Assembly: GCF_003148685.1 (NCBI RefSeq)
Contig: NZ_QGGR01000001.1
Coordinates: forward strand, 741,025 to 805,024
Direction: 5' to 3'
DNA from: Actinoplanes xinjiangensis
GTDB lineage: Bacteria; Actinomycetota; Actinomycetes; Mycobacteriales; Micromonosporaceae
DNA: 64,000 bases
Positions 8,835-16,101 of this stretch are shown here, in pieces (within the stretch, counting starts at the first letter, position 1; the number at the start of each line of letters is the position of its first letter). Under the pieces are notes generated by a model that was not told the origin of the DNA, ran no database searches, and was given only the letters and a program-made list of their open reading frames with translations. Both the position numbers and the translations under genes were made by a program.

Positions 8835-10286
8835 GTGTTCACCGTCGAAGCCCCTCAGATCACCGCCCCGCCGGCGGCCGGCCTCCGGGACCGTGCCGTG
8901 GACGCGTCGGCGCTGGCGTTCCTCCACGTCGACCGCTCCGGGGTGATCCGTGACTGGAACCCGGCCGCCGAGAAGCTCTTCGGCTGGACCGGGGCGGAGA
9001 TCATCGGCCGGCGCCTGACCGACACGATCATCCCGCCGGCGCTGCGTTCCGCGCACAACGCCGGTTTCGCCCGCCGGCTGGTCGGCGGTGACAGTGGCGG
9101 CCTCGGCCACCCGATGGAGGTGCCGGCGCTCCACCGCGACGGCTCCGAGCTGCGCATCTCGATGACCGTGGACGCGCTCGAGGACGAGGGGTTCTTCGCC
9201 TTCGTCACCGACCAGACCGACGGGCACCGCGCCCAGCAGGAACTACAGCGCAGTCACACGCTGATCACCGCGATCCTCCAGCACACCACGGCGATGATCT
9301 CGGCGAAGGGCCTGGACGGCCGTTACCTGTTCGTCAACGGCGAGTACGAGCGGATCTTCCAGGTCACCGCCGCCGACATGGTCGGCCGGGCCGAGAGCGA
9401 CCTGGTGTCGGCCTCGGTCGCCGCCGTCGGCCGCGGCCACGACGAGCAGGTCATCAGGTCCGGTGCCGCCAGGACGGTGCTGGAGGAGGTCCCGTTCGGT
9501 GACGAGATCCGCCAGTACCTGGTCACCCGGGTGCCGCTGACCGACCCGGACGGCTCCGTCTACGGGGTGTGCACGATCGCCATCGACGACACCGAACGGC
9601 GGCGCAGCGAGGACGTGATCGCGGCCGGCGAACAGCGCTTCTGGAACACCGTCAACAATGCGCCCGGCATGCTGTACCAGTACCGGATGGAACCGACCGG
9701 CGAGCCGTCGTTCACCTTCGTGTCCGACGGCTGCCGCGACATCTTCCGGCTCGACCCCGACGACCTCGTCGCCTCGGCCGGACAGGTGCTCGACATGATC
9801 GCCGAGGAGGACCGGGCGGTCTTCGCGGCCACCGTCGCCGAGTCGGCGACGACCCTGGAGCCGTGGGACTGGCGCGGCAGCGTCGTCCGGCACGACGGAT
9901 CCCGCCGCTGGCTGTACGGCGTCTCCCGGCCGCACCGGGAGCCCGGCGGTGCCGTCGTCTGGGACGGCATGCTGCTCGACCGGACCCGGGAGCGCAGCAC
10001 CGAACTCGACCTGGAAGCCGTCCGTAACGACCTCGCCGACCTGGTCGACCGTCTCGCCGTACTCTCCGTCACCGCCCCCGCCGATCCGGAGCCCGTCGCC
10101 GAGCTCGCCCGCCTGGTGGCCGAGCGGGACAGGGAAGCGCTGTCCGACCTGTGGCGCACCGCGCTGCGCCGCGAACGCGCCGACACCATCCTGGCCGGCC
10201 ACGACGGCCGCCTGCTGGTCCGGCTGCGCCCGCGCGGTGCCGGGGAGATCGGCGTCTCCTGCTTCCGGCTGGACGGGCCGGCGTGA
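8835..10286 (+). CDS. Triple-PAS sensor protein without an output kinase
   Basis: Cytoplasmic signal-input protein, 483 residues from a GTG start (no ATG is available in frame; the RBS is weak). Three PAS-type modules are visible: the first near residues 20-130 (LAFLHVDRSGVIRDWNPAAE, LFGWTGAEIIGR), the second near 140-255 (HTTAMISAKGLDGRYLFVN, PLTDPDGSVYGVC) and the third near 265-385 (NNAPGMLYQYRM, EPWDWRGSVVRHDGSRRW). The C-terminal 95 residues are helical, then beta, with no histidine kinase, GGDEF or HTH motif. The stop overlaps the next gene's GTG start by 4 nt, so the EAL protein is its likely partner. It lies directly behind hmp. I infer that redox or gas sensing feeds into cyclic-di-GMP turnover; the ligand is unknown. 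Confidence 0.78.
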   Translation: MFTVEAPQITAPPAAGLRDRAVDASALAFLHVDRSGVIRDWNPAAEKLFGWTGAEIIGRRLTDTIIPPALRSAHNAGFARRLVGGDSGGLGHPMEVPALHRDGSELRISMTVDALEDEGFFAFVTDQTDGHRAQQELQRSHTLITAILQHTTAMISAKGLDGRYLFVNGEYERIFQVTAADMVGRAESDLVSASVAAVGRGHDEQVIRSGAARTVLEEVPFGDEIRQYLVTRVPLTDPDGSVYGVCTIAIDDTERRRSEDVIAAGEQRFWNTVNNAPGMLYQYRMEPTGEPSFTFVSDGCRDIFRLDPDDLVASAGQVLDMIAEEDRAVFAATVAESATTLEPWDWRGSVVRHDGSRRWLYGVSRPHREPGGAVVWDGMLLDRTRERSTELDLEAVRNDLADLVDRLAVLSVTAPADPEPVAELARLVAERDREALSDLWRTALRRERADTILAGHDGRLLVRLRPRGAGEIGVSCFRLDGPA

Positions 10287-11968
10287 CCGCCACCGGCGGC
10301 CCCTACCTGCCCCGCAAACTCGGGGTGATCGGCATCCCGATGACCCCGCTGCCGGCCGGCACCGCGGTCACCGACGTCATGGCGGGTCTCGACGCCGACG
10401 CCCTCGCCCCCGGCGTGATCGTCGAGGTCGCCTCCGGGTACCGGCTGCTCAGCCGGGCGATGATCGACAGGGCCCGGACGGCCGCGGTCCGTACCGCCGG
10501 GGACCTGGCCGGCGCGCCCGGCCTGGAGCTGCCCGCCGACACCGACATCGAGGCCGCCGCCGAGGCCGCCCTGGCCCGCCCGGCCGCCGAACGCGACGAG
10601 CCGGTCCTGGTCTCCTGGCCGGACGGCCGCTACGGCATCGCGCCGATCGTCGACCTGCTGGCGGCGATGGCCGGCCGATTCGCGAAGCTGTCCCGCACCG
10701 ACCCGCTGACCGGCCTGCCGAACCGGGCCACCCTCCAGGCCGAGGGCCGGCGCCGCCTCGACGCCGGCAACCTGATCGCCGTCATCCACCTGGGCCTGGA
10801 CCGTTTCCAGGACGCCAACGACGTGCTCGGCCACCACGGCGCCGACACGCTGCTGCACCGGGTCGCCACCGCGCTCGGCGCCGCCCGGGGCGCCGGCAAC
10901 CTGGCCGCCCGCCTCGACGGCGACCAGTTCGTGGTGCTGCTCTCCGAACTGCCGGCCGGGCAGACCCCGCACAGCGTCGGCCGCCGCCTGGCCGCCGGCA
11001 TCCGCGGCCCGCACCCGGTCGACGGCCTGCCGATCAGCGTCGAAGCCAGCATCGGCATCAGCCACGCCGACCACCACGACGTCACGGTCCTGATGCGCCG
11101 GGCCGCCGCCGCCATGCGCCGGGCCAAACACGAACGCACCGGCGTCGTCGAATGGACCCCGAAGCTCGACACCAACCAGCGGGTCGACCTGCGGCAGCTC
11201 ACCGAGTTGCGGACCGGCCTGCGCGCCGGCCACCTGCGCCTGCACTACCAGCCGCTGCACGACGCCGGAAGCCGCGTCATCCACGGTGTCGAGGCGCTGG
11301 TCCGCTGGCAGCACCCGCAGCGCGGCCTGCTGCCGCCCGGCGTCTTCCTGCCCGACGCGGAACGCTCCGACGTCATCCTGGAACTCACCGACTGGGTGCT
11401 GGCCGAGTCACTGCGCCAGGCCGCCCACTGGCACGCGCAGGGCCACCACCTGCCGGTCTCGGTCAACCTGCCGGCGGCGTACCTGGCCCAGGACCGGGCC
11501 GTCGGCACCATCCTCACCCTCCTCGACCTGGAGCAGGTGCCCGCCACGATGCTCACCGTCGAGATCACCGAGACCGCCGTCCTGACCAACCAGGAACAGG
11601 TCGCCGCCCAGCTGACCCAGCTCCGGGCCCGCGGCATCCGCGTCGCCATCGACGACTTCGGCACCGGGTACACGTCCCTGGGCCTGCTCCCCCAGTTGCC
11701 CATCGACGAGCTGAAGATCGATCGGAGCTTCGTCATCCGCATGCACGACTCACCCGCCCACGCCACGATCATCACCTCGGTGATCGCCATCGCGAAGGCC
11801 CTGGGCCTGACCGTGGTCGCCGAAGGCGTCGAGGACGAGCCCACCGCCCGCGACCTGACCACCGCCGGCGTCGATCTGCTCCAGGGTTTCGGCCTCAACC
11901 GCCCCCAGACCCCCGACGTCATCCCCACCCTTCCCGGCATCCCCACCGCTCCCCTGACCCCGGCCTGA
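10283..11968 (+). CDS. Degenerate GGDEF plus EAL cyclic-di-GMP phosphodiesterase
   Basis: Probably hydrolyses cyclic-di-GMP to pGpG. The GTG start overlaps the PAS gene stop by 4 nt (GTGA). The N-terminal 130 or so residues resemble a CBS-like pair domain. The GGDEF domain is degenerate: the signature is DGDQF at residues 212-216, so cyclase activity is unlikely. The EAL domain looks catalytically intact: EALVRW (E337), VNLPAAYL, EITET, IDDFGTGYTSL, DELKIDRSF and VVAEGVE. No membrane segment is seen, so it is cytoplasmic. Co-translation with the three-PAS protein suggests the two act together, with the PAS protein controlling activity. Confidence 0.85.
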   Translation: MTATGGPYLPRKLGVIGIPMTPLPAGTAVTDVMAGLDADALAPGVIVEVASGYRLLSRAMIDRARTAAVRTAGDLAGAPGLELPADTDIEAAAEAALARPAAERDEPVLVSWPDGRYGIAPIVDLLAAMAGRFAKLSRTDPLTGLPNRATLQAEGRRRLDAGNLIAVIHLGLDRFQDANDVLGHHGADTLLHRVATALGAARGAGNLAARLDGDQFVVLLSELPAGQTPHSVGRRLAAGIRGPHPVDGLPISVEASIGISHADHHDVTVLMRRAAAAMRRAKHERTGVVEWTPKLDTNQRVDLRQLTELRTGLRAGHLRLHYQPLHDAGSRVIHGVEALVRWQHPQRGLLPPGVFLPDAERSDVILELTDWVLAESLRQAAHWHAQGHHLPVSVNLPAAYLAQDRAVGTILTLLDLEQVPATMLTVEITETAVLTNQEQVAAQLTQLRARGIRVAIDDFGTGYTSLGLLPQLPIDELKIDRSFVIRMHDSPAHATIITSVIAIAKALGLTVVAEGVEDEPTARDLTTAGVDLLQGFGLNRPQTPDVIPTLPGIPTAPLTPA

Positions 11969-12001
11969 TCCGCCCGGCCTGATCAGCCCTGCCGGGGCCG
12001 C

Positions 12002-12071
12002 CGTGCCGGACCCGCCCTGCCGGACCCGCCCTGCCGGACCCGCCCTGCCGGACCCGCCCTGCCGGACCCGC
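12002..12071. repeat. Five tandem 14-bp repeats
   Basis: CCTGCCGGACCCGC is repeated four times exactly, preceded by one copy with a single change (CGTGCC...). The array lies between two convergent genes and runs into the terminator hairpin. It looks like local slippage expansion of a terminator arm. Confidence 0.9.
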
Positions 12072-12100
12072 CGGGGATGGTGTCCCACCCGGCGGGTCCG
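12063..12100. terminator. Bidirectional terminator between the EAL gene and the regulator
   Basis: A 13-bp perfect stem (CGGACCCGCCGGG and its complement) with a 12-nt loop lies between converging stop codons. Its left arm is the last part of the 14-bp repeat array. Confidence 0.75.
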
Positions 12101-12117
12101 CTCGTGCCTCCGGGCCG

Positions 12118-12423
12118 TCAGGCGGGCTTGACGGGCAACGCCTGGTCGGCGATGCGCCGCAGCTCCTCCAGGTGCGTGGTCAGCTCGTCCCGGCCCAGCG
12201 GAGTCAGCTCCAGCCAGGTCGTCCGCGGCCCCTGCGCCGACTTCCGCACCGTGACGTACTGCGCCTCCTGAAGCACCTTGATGTGCTTGCTCAGCACCGA
12301 GTCGCTGACATCGAGCAGCTGACGGAGAGCCGAGAACTCGGCGGCCTCGACCCCGGCGAGCACGGCGCAGATCTGCAGCCGGTTGGGCGCATGGATCAGC
12401 TCGTTGAAGCGGCCCACCGTCAC
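12118..12423 (-). CDS. Small winged-helix transcriptional regulator
   Basis: A 101-residue DNA-binding protein of the short ArsR/MarR-like winged-helix type (HTH_27-like). The fold is readable as FNELIHAPNRLQICAVL, then the recognition helix VSDSVLSKHIKVLQ, then the wing YVTVRKSAQGPRTTWLELT, and a C-terminal dimer helix. No effector domain is present. The GTG start overlaps the stop of the upstream membrane protein gene by 4 nt, so the two are translated together. The pair sits behind two identical palindromes (12889-12933), which are the natural candidates for its operator. A regulator paired with a small membrane protein of this layout is common in actinomycetes; the signal is unknown. Confidence 0.85.
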   Translation of the reverse strand: MTVGRFNELIHAPNRLQICAVLAGVEAAEFSALRQLLDVSDSVLSKHIKVLQEAQYVTVRKSAQGPRTTWLELTPLGRDELTTHLEELRRIADQALPVKPA

Positions 12424-12896
12424 GCCGCCCCGGATTCTCGGCGCAGCACCCGATCGATCGCCGGGCTGAGCACCACGGTCATCAGACCGATCAGGACCCC
12501 GGCGACCACCAGCGACCAGCGGATGCCGAAGCCCCACTCCAGCACCATGGCGGAAACGCTGATCACCAGCAGCCCGGCAAGCCAGATCAGCGACAGCCGC
12601 CGGGTGCCCGGCGTCGCGGTGTAGCGGTCGAACAAGAGCCCGGTCTTGATCCGGACCGCCTGGAACAGGCCCACCGCCGCCGCCATGGCCAGCGGAAACC
12701 CGGTGGAGCCGATGATGCCGCGAAAACTCATGGACGCGAACGCGACGGTGAAGACGACCCCGAGGCCGGCATGCAGCCACCAGGGAACGACGGCACGCGA
12801 AGCCGTACGGGCCCGGGTCTCCGCCACAAGCCGCAGCGCGGCCCGGGCATCGGTGGCATCGACGGAGGACGAGGAGGGGGACGAGTTGCTTTCCAT
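12420..12896 (-). CDS. Four-helix integral membrane protein, partner of the regulator
   Basis: Unknown function. The 158 residues start with a Ser-rich hydrophilic tail (SNSSPSSSSVDATDA). Four hydrophobic spans follow: WWLHAGLGVVFTVAFA, GFPLAMAAAVGLF, LSLIWLAGLLVISVSAMVL and SLVVAGVLIGLMTVVL. The start codon lies inside the upstream 17-bp palindrome, so a bound regulator would cover the ribosome start site or the transcript start. The leader must therefore be very short or absent. Translation is coupled to the regulator gene by a 4-nt overlap. It may be an anti-regulator or a small transporter-like protein; the sequence does not decide. Confidence 0.8.
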   Translation of the reverse strand: MESNSSPSSSSVDATDARAALRLVAETRARTASRAVVPWWLHAGLGVVFTVAFASMSFRGIIGSTGFPLAMAAAVGLFQAVRIKTGLLFDRYTATPGTRRLSLIWLAGLLVISVSAMVLEWGFGIRWSLVVAGVLIGLMTVVLSPAIDRVLRRESGAA

Positions 12897-12933
12897 GATG
12901 GAAAGTATGCCCCAAACTTTCCATCATGGAAAG
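12889..12933. promoter_or_regulatory. Pair of 17-bp palindromic operators
   Basis: CTTTCCATNATGGAAAG occurs twice as a perfect palindrome (12889-12905 with centre G, 12917-12933 with centre C), 28 bp centre to centre. The first contains the ATG of the minus-strand membrane gene. The second contains an ATG reading the other way. Repeated, perfect and placed at the operon start, they are probably bound by the adjacent winged-helix regulator. Confidence 0.8.
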
Positions 12934-13238
12934 TAGGAACGTCACCGAACCCGGTCCACCGGGAAGGGGCGTACCGATGTGGACGATGCACAGACACACG
13001 CCGCGAGTTCCGTCCACCATTCCTGAGACGCAGACCAACGGGCCATCGAAGGCGCCAGAAGCGCGAACTCCGGCGCCGGCATCACGCGCGGCGCCGCACG
13101 CACCGGAACCCATGCACCCATCGACCAGTTCATTCCTCGTCCTGCGCCACGTCGAAGTGGAGGGGACTGGATGCGGCCCAGCAAATGATCCGCCTGGGCC
13201 GCATCAAGGTCATCACCTCTAACGTGGAGTAGACGTGA
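12934..13238. other. Gene-free stretch
   Basis: No convincing gene. Short frames exist on both strands but have mixed codon usage without the GC3 bias of the neighbours. The last 70 bases of the plus strand can be read as GLDAAQQMIRLGRIKVITSN before a stop, which looks like the tail of a decayed gene, but nothing upstream supports it. Confidence 0.5.
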
Positions 13239-13637
13239 TCAGCCCGACGCCGATCCGTTCTCGTGCGGTAGATAGACCTGGACCACGTACGGAACCGGAT
13301 CGTTCGCCAGCACCGCAGCGAACCCGGCCGAGACGACGATCTCGAGCAACGCCTTACTCATGACCTCGTTCGCAGTCCTGTGCAAACCACGGGACCCGTC
13401 AGTGCTGTCACCGCGACCGAACGCCGCCTGCGCCGCCGTGCGCAACTGATCGGAGACCATCCATTGCACATGGACTCCCGCACCGGCATCAGGCATCACG
13501 TCGGAGTACACGCGCACGCCGGCGTCCCGCTCGTCCTCGAGCCCGTGCACCACGAAGCCGGCGCGGGTCAGGACGTCACGGACCTCGACCTCCAACGCCA
13601 AGATCACACCGGAGCGGTCCCCGCTCTCATCACCCAT
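13239..13637 (-). CDS. Hypothetical 132-residue protein
   Basis: Not recognised. The start was chosen at ATGGGTGATGAG because GGAGG stands 5 nt upstream; a longer reading exists but has no RBS. The sequence looks like a compact alpha/beta protein: an amphipathic helix (LALEVEVRDVLTRAGFVV), a turn with charged residues, a beta stretch (AGVHVQWMVSDQL), a long helix (ANEVMSKALLEIVVSAGFAAVL) and a final strand (YVVQVYLP). It has no signal peptide and no membrane segment, so it is cytosolic. It lies on the toxin's strand, downstream of the polymorphic toxin and of the SUKH-4 remnant. An immunity role is possible but is only an inference from position and size. Confidence 0.65.
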   Translation of the reverse strand: MGDESGDRSGVILALEVEVRDVLTRAGFVVHGLEDERDAGVRVYSDVMPDAGAGVHVQWMVSDQLRTAAQAAFGRGDSTDGSRGLHRTANEVMSKALLEIVVSAGFAAVLANDPVPYVVQVYLPHENGSASG

Positions 13638-14269
13638 CAATGCCTCCTTCAAGGGTTCCGCCCCTGCATGCCGCCGGATACGGCACTCCAGATTGGATAT
13701 GGCGGCGGCCACGGAGAGAAATGACGGGCCGGCGAGGGATCAGCAAGCCTCCGAAAACCACACTTCCGCCGCATAGATCACTCGAGATACACGCCGATTC
13801 TGACATCCGAATAAAATGTCTTTCAGAAGCGTTCCGTATCTGTGTCCTGCGCGAAATCGTCAACAGCATCTATCTGATCTCGAATCCGGGGGGGCAATCA
13901 CTTCACAGTAGTCGACATCGTCGATCCCGCTCCGATCAGGCCAGCACTCGGTGACGACCCGAACACATTCGGAGAATCCGCCCACCCTTACGCGCTGATC
14001 ATCATCGCATCGTCCCCGCTCGTCCATCGCAGCCCGCCTTGAGCCGGGCGAAGGTGGACGCCCGTCCATCCCCGAACACGCCAGGACGGGAAGCAGCACC
14101 GAAGGGCGTGGCGAATACAGAGCCAACTGGCACCTCGACACCCGGGCCGCCCCGTCCCGCCTGCTGCGTGGCGTCCGTCCGATCGCCCGGATCGACGTCG
14201 CGTCACCTCGGCATCAACCCTCGGGCACGGGTGCGTGTCGGTGCACCCGCGACCCGGGACCGCAATACT
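13638..14269. other. Gene-free stretch, lower GC, with decayed coding remnant
   Basis: No intact gene. Base composition is visibly less GC-rich than the flanks, as in other parts of this island. A plus-strand reading (EIVNSIYLISNPG, before a run of seven G at 13888-13894) continues in another frame as NHFTVVDIVDPAPIRPALGD and on to a stop near 14041. This fits a frameshifted remnant of an acquired gene. The family was not recognised. Confidence 0.4.
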
Positions 14270-14596
14270 TCACTCCGGCGCCAGGACTCCGAGCTCCACT
14301 TCCTCGAAGACCCGCGACCACCAGGACTCCTCGTTCTCGAACATCTCCGGATCCGCCTCACCGGCACGGCGCAGAACCTCCCCGACCAACTCCTCATAGC
14401 CGTCGTCGTCCTCATGAACGCCGGACCCGACGAACCCGTCCCACAGCGTGAGGATCGTCTGCAACGCCGCTACCGACGTATTGATCCGAGCGGTCCTCTG
14501 CGGAACGTCGTCGTAACCGAACAGCATCCAGACCGCGCCGTCCTGCAACCTCACCCAGTAGGTGTTGACGCCGTCCTCGTACCGCCCCAGGCTGCG
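14270..14596 (-). pseudogene. 5'-truncated SUKH-4-like immunity gene
   Basis: The C-terminal half of a SUKH-4-type immunity protein, the family that neutralises polymorphic toxins. Visible family features are a beta hairpin (YWVRLQDGAVWMLFGYDD), the conserved INTSVAALQTILTLWDGF helix, a YEELVGEVLRRAGEADPE helix and the closing WWSRVFEEVELG. Intact SUKH-4 proteins are about 170-190 residues; only about 109 codons are open here. Homologous-looking sequence (RSLGRYEDGVNT) continues upstream of the only GTG, back to an in-frame TGA at 14597-14599, so the N-terminal half is missing and the gene is probably dead. A 94-residue product from GTG 14554 cannot be excluded. It lies on the toxin's strand, downstream of it. 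Confidence 0.7.
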
Positions 14597-14938
14597 TCAC
14601 CACAGCCGTCAAGATTCCCGATCTCCACCCCGGAGTGCTCGGGTCATCCGGTATCGCTTCTCTCGACCCGCGCGCCTGGATCAGGGCGCGTGGCTCATGG
14701 CTGTTGCGGTACGCCAACCGGATGACCGCGGTCATCGCTCGCGTCGGCTCGATGTCGTGTGGATCTCGCCCTATCGGTCAGCCGGATCCCGAGCGGACAG
14801 GTATACAGATGGTGATCACAGAACCCGCGAGCCGTTCCGCGGCGCACGACGCCTTCGATCAGCCCTGCACTGACACCGGCACCCGGCACCCGGCATTTCA
14901 GGGCGACGGCTGGATCGCGAATTCCTGAGGAGTCCTGC
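14597..14938. other. Gene-free stretch before the 364-residue gene
   Basis: No gene recognised on either strand. Frames here lack the usual third-position GC bias. The last bases carry the GAGGAG ribosome binding site for the plus-strand gene at 14939. Missing N-terminal SUKH-4 sequence could not be identified in any frame. Confidence 0.5.
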
Positions 14939-16033
14939 ATGGCACGTACTGCCCGTCTCGTTTCCACTGTTGCCGCCCCCCTTGACCCGTCTTCGGCCGA
15001 CGCCCCCAGGGTCTTGCACTGGCCCGGCCGACGACTGCTCGTCCAGCGTGGTGACACCGAACTGGTGACCCAAAACCTCGATCGACTCGTTGGGGAGCCG
15101 ACTTCGGAGGTGCGCTTTCGAGCGCCTTGGCCACGTCGTTTCGGGGCTGTGACAGCCGCACCGGACCAGGACATCGCCGTGTTCGCCGGAGTTCACGGGG
15201 TGCGCGCCGTCGAGGCCACTGGTGCCGTCCGGTGGGAGGTCAGGCACGGCTGTTGGTCGGGAAGCGACACTCACCCCTCCGCGAACCCGGACGACGATCT
15301 GTTCGAGGAGGCCCACGAACATGCCGACAGCGGATCCGCGGCGGTGAGTGCGGACGGACTCCTCGTCTGGGCACACGTTATCGGCCCCCTGCAGAGCGAT
15401 CCGGAGACGGAGGACGGACAGGAACTGTGGGTGGTCGTGGACGCGGGACGCGGGACCGTCCTCGGCCACGTGGAGACGTCGACCACGGCGTCGAACTCCG
15501 CGCACACCCACCACCCCGACACAGGACAGATGGGACTGAGCATCGGCGAGGGCGAGGAGGGCTCGCCGGCGCTCTGGGGCCAATGGGACGGAAGTGAACT
15601 GACGGTCGACGAGATCGGCATCGAACGGGTGATCCTGGACGCCGACCCGGCCGGAAGACATGTTCTGACGACATCGGTAGGTCAATGGTCGTTGATCCGT
15701 CACGACCTCCGGACGGACTCCGTGGCAGGAGAGTTGGACGCCGCCGACGCAGTGCCGAAGCACCCACTCAACTCGGACGACGGCAGAACATACTGGGATT
15801 TCGAAGCGGCATTCCTCGACGGCGCCGCCGTCATCGCCGGCACCTCCGAGTGCGACGCCCGCTACGGCCAAGGCCGCCACTGGCTGGTGAACACCACCGA
15901 GATGCGTCTGGAGGACGAGATCGACTATCCATTTTCGATCACCGGTCCCCCTCGCTCGGCGGGCGGCAACCTCTGGTACACCCTTTCCAGGGAGCGAGAC
16001 CAGATCCATTTCTGGGAACTGACTCGCGACTGA
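14939..16033 (+). CDS. Hypothetical beta-propeller-like protein, convergent with the toxin
   Basis: Not recognised by family. The 364 residues are rich in short beta segments separated by acidic loops, with repeated W-x-G and D-G turns (VFAGVHGVRAVEATGAVRW, SAAVSADGLLVWAHVIG, LWVVVDAGRGTVLGHVE, RVILDADPAGRHVLTTSVGQW). This is the look of a six- or seven-bladed propeller. It has no signal peptide and no membrane segment, so it is cytosolic. Overall charge is acidic, as is common among immunity proteins. Its RBS is GAGGAG at good spacing. It converges on the polymorphic toxin gene with a shared terminator between them. An immunity function is an inference from location only; a housekeeping WD40-like role is equally possible. 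Confidence 0.7.
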   Translation: MARTARLVSTVAAPLDPSSADAPRVLHWPGRRLLVQRGDTELVTQNLDRLVGEPTSEVRFRAPWPRRFGAVTAAPDQDIAVFAGVHGVRAVEATGAVRWEVRHGCWSGSDTHPSANPDDDLFEEAHEHADSGSAAVSADGLLVWAHVIGPLQSDPETEDGQELWVVVDAGRGTVLGHVETSTTASNSAHTHHPDTGQMGLSIGEGEEGSPALWGQWDGSELTVDEIGIERVILDADPAGRHVLTTSVGQWSLIRHDLRTDSVAGELDAADAVPKHPLNSDDGRTYWDFEAAFLDGAAVIAGTSECDARYGQGRHWLVNTTEMRLEDEIDYPFSITGPPRSAGGNLWYTLSRERDQIHFWELTRD

Positions 16034-16042
16034 CTTCCGAAC

Positions 16043-16084
16043 GACGAACCCGGCCCGCGTGGTGAACGGCGGGCCGGGTTCGTC
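16043..16084. terminator. Bidirectional terminator next to the toxin gene
   Basis: A 16-bp perfect stem (GACGAACCCGGCCCGC and its complement) encloses 10 nt, between the convergent ends of the beta-propeller-like gene and the toxin gene. Confidence 0.88.
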
Positions 16085-16101
16085 TCTTCACTACAGGCTT
16101 C

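Noticed and set aside
12926..13222. 98-residue plus-strand frame starting inside the second palindrome
   Set aside because: Mixed codon usage, Pro/Thr/His-rich composition and no RBS; the ATG is explained by the palindrome itself.
14039..14725. 228-residue plus-strand frame over the SUKH-4 remnant
   Set aside because: The opposite strand shows recognisable SUKH-4 sequence; the plus frame has none.
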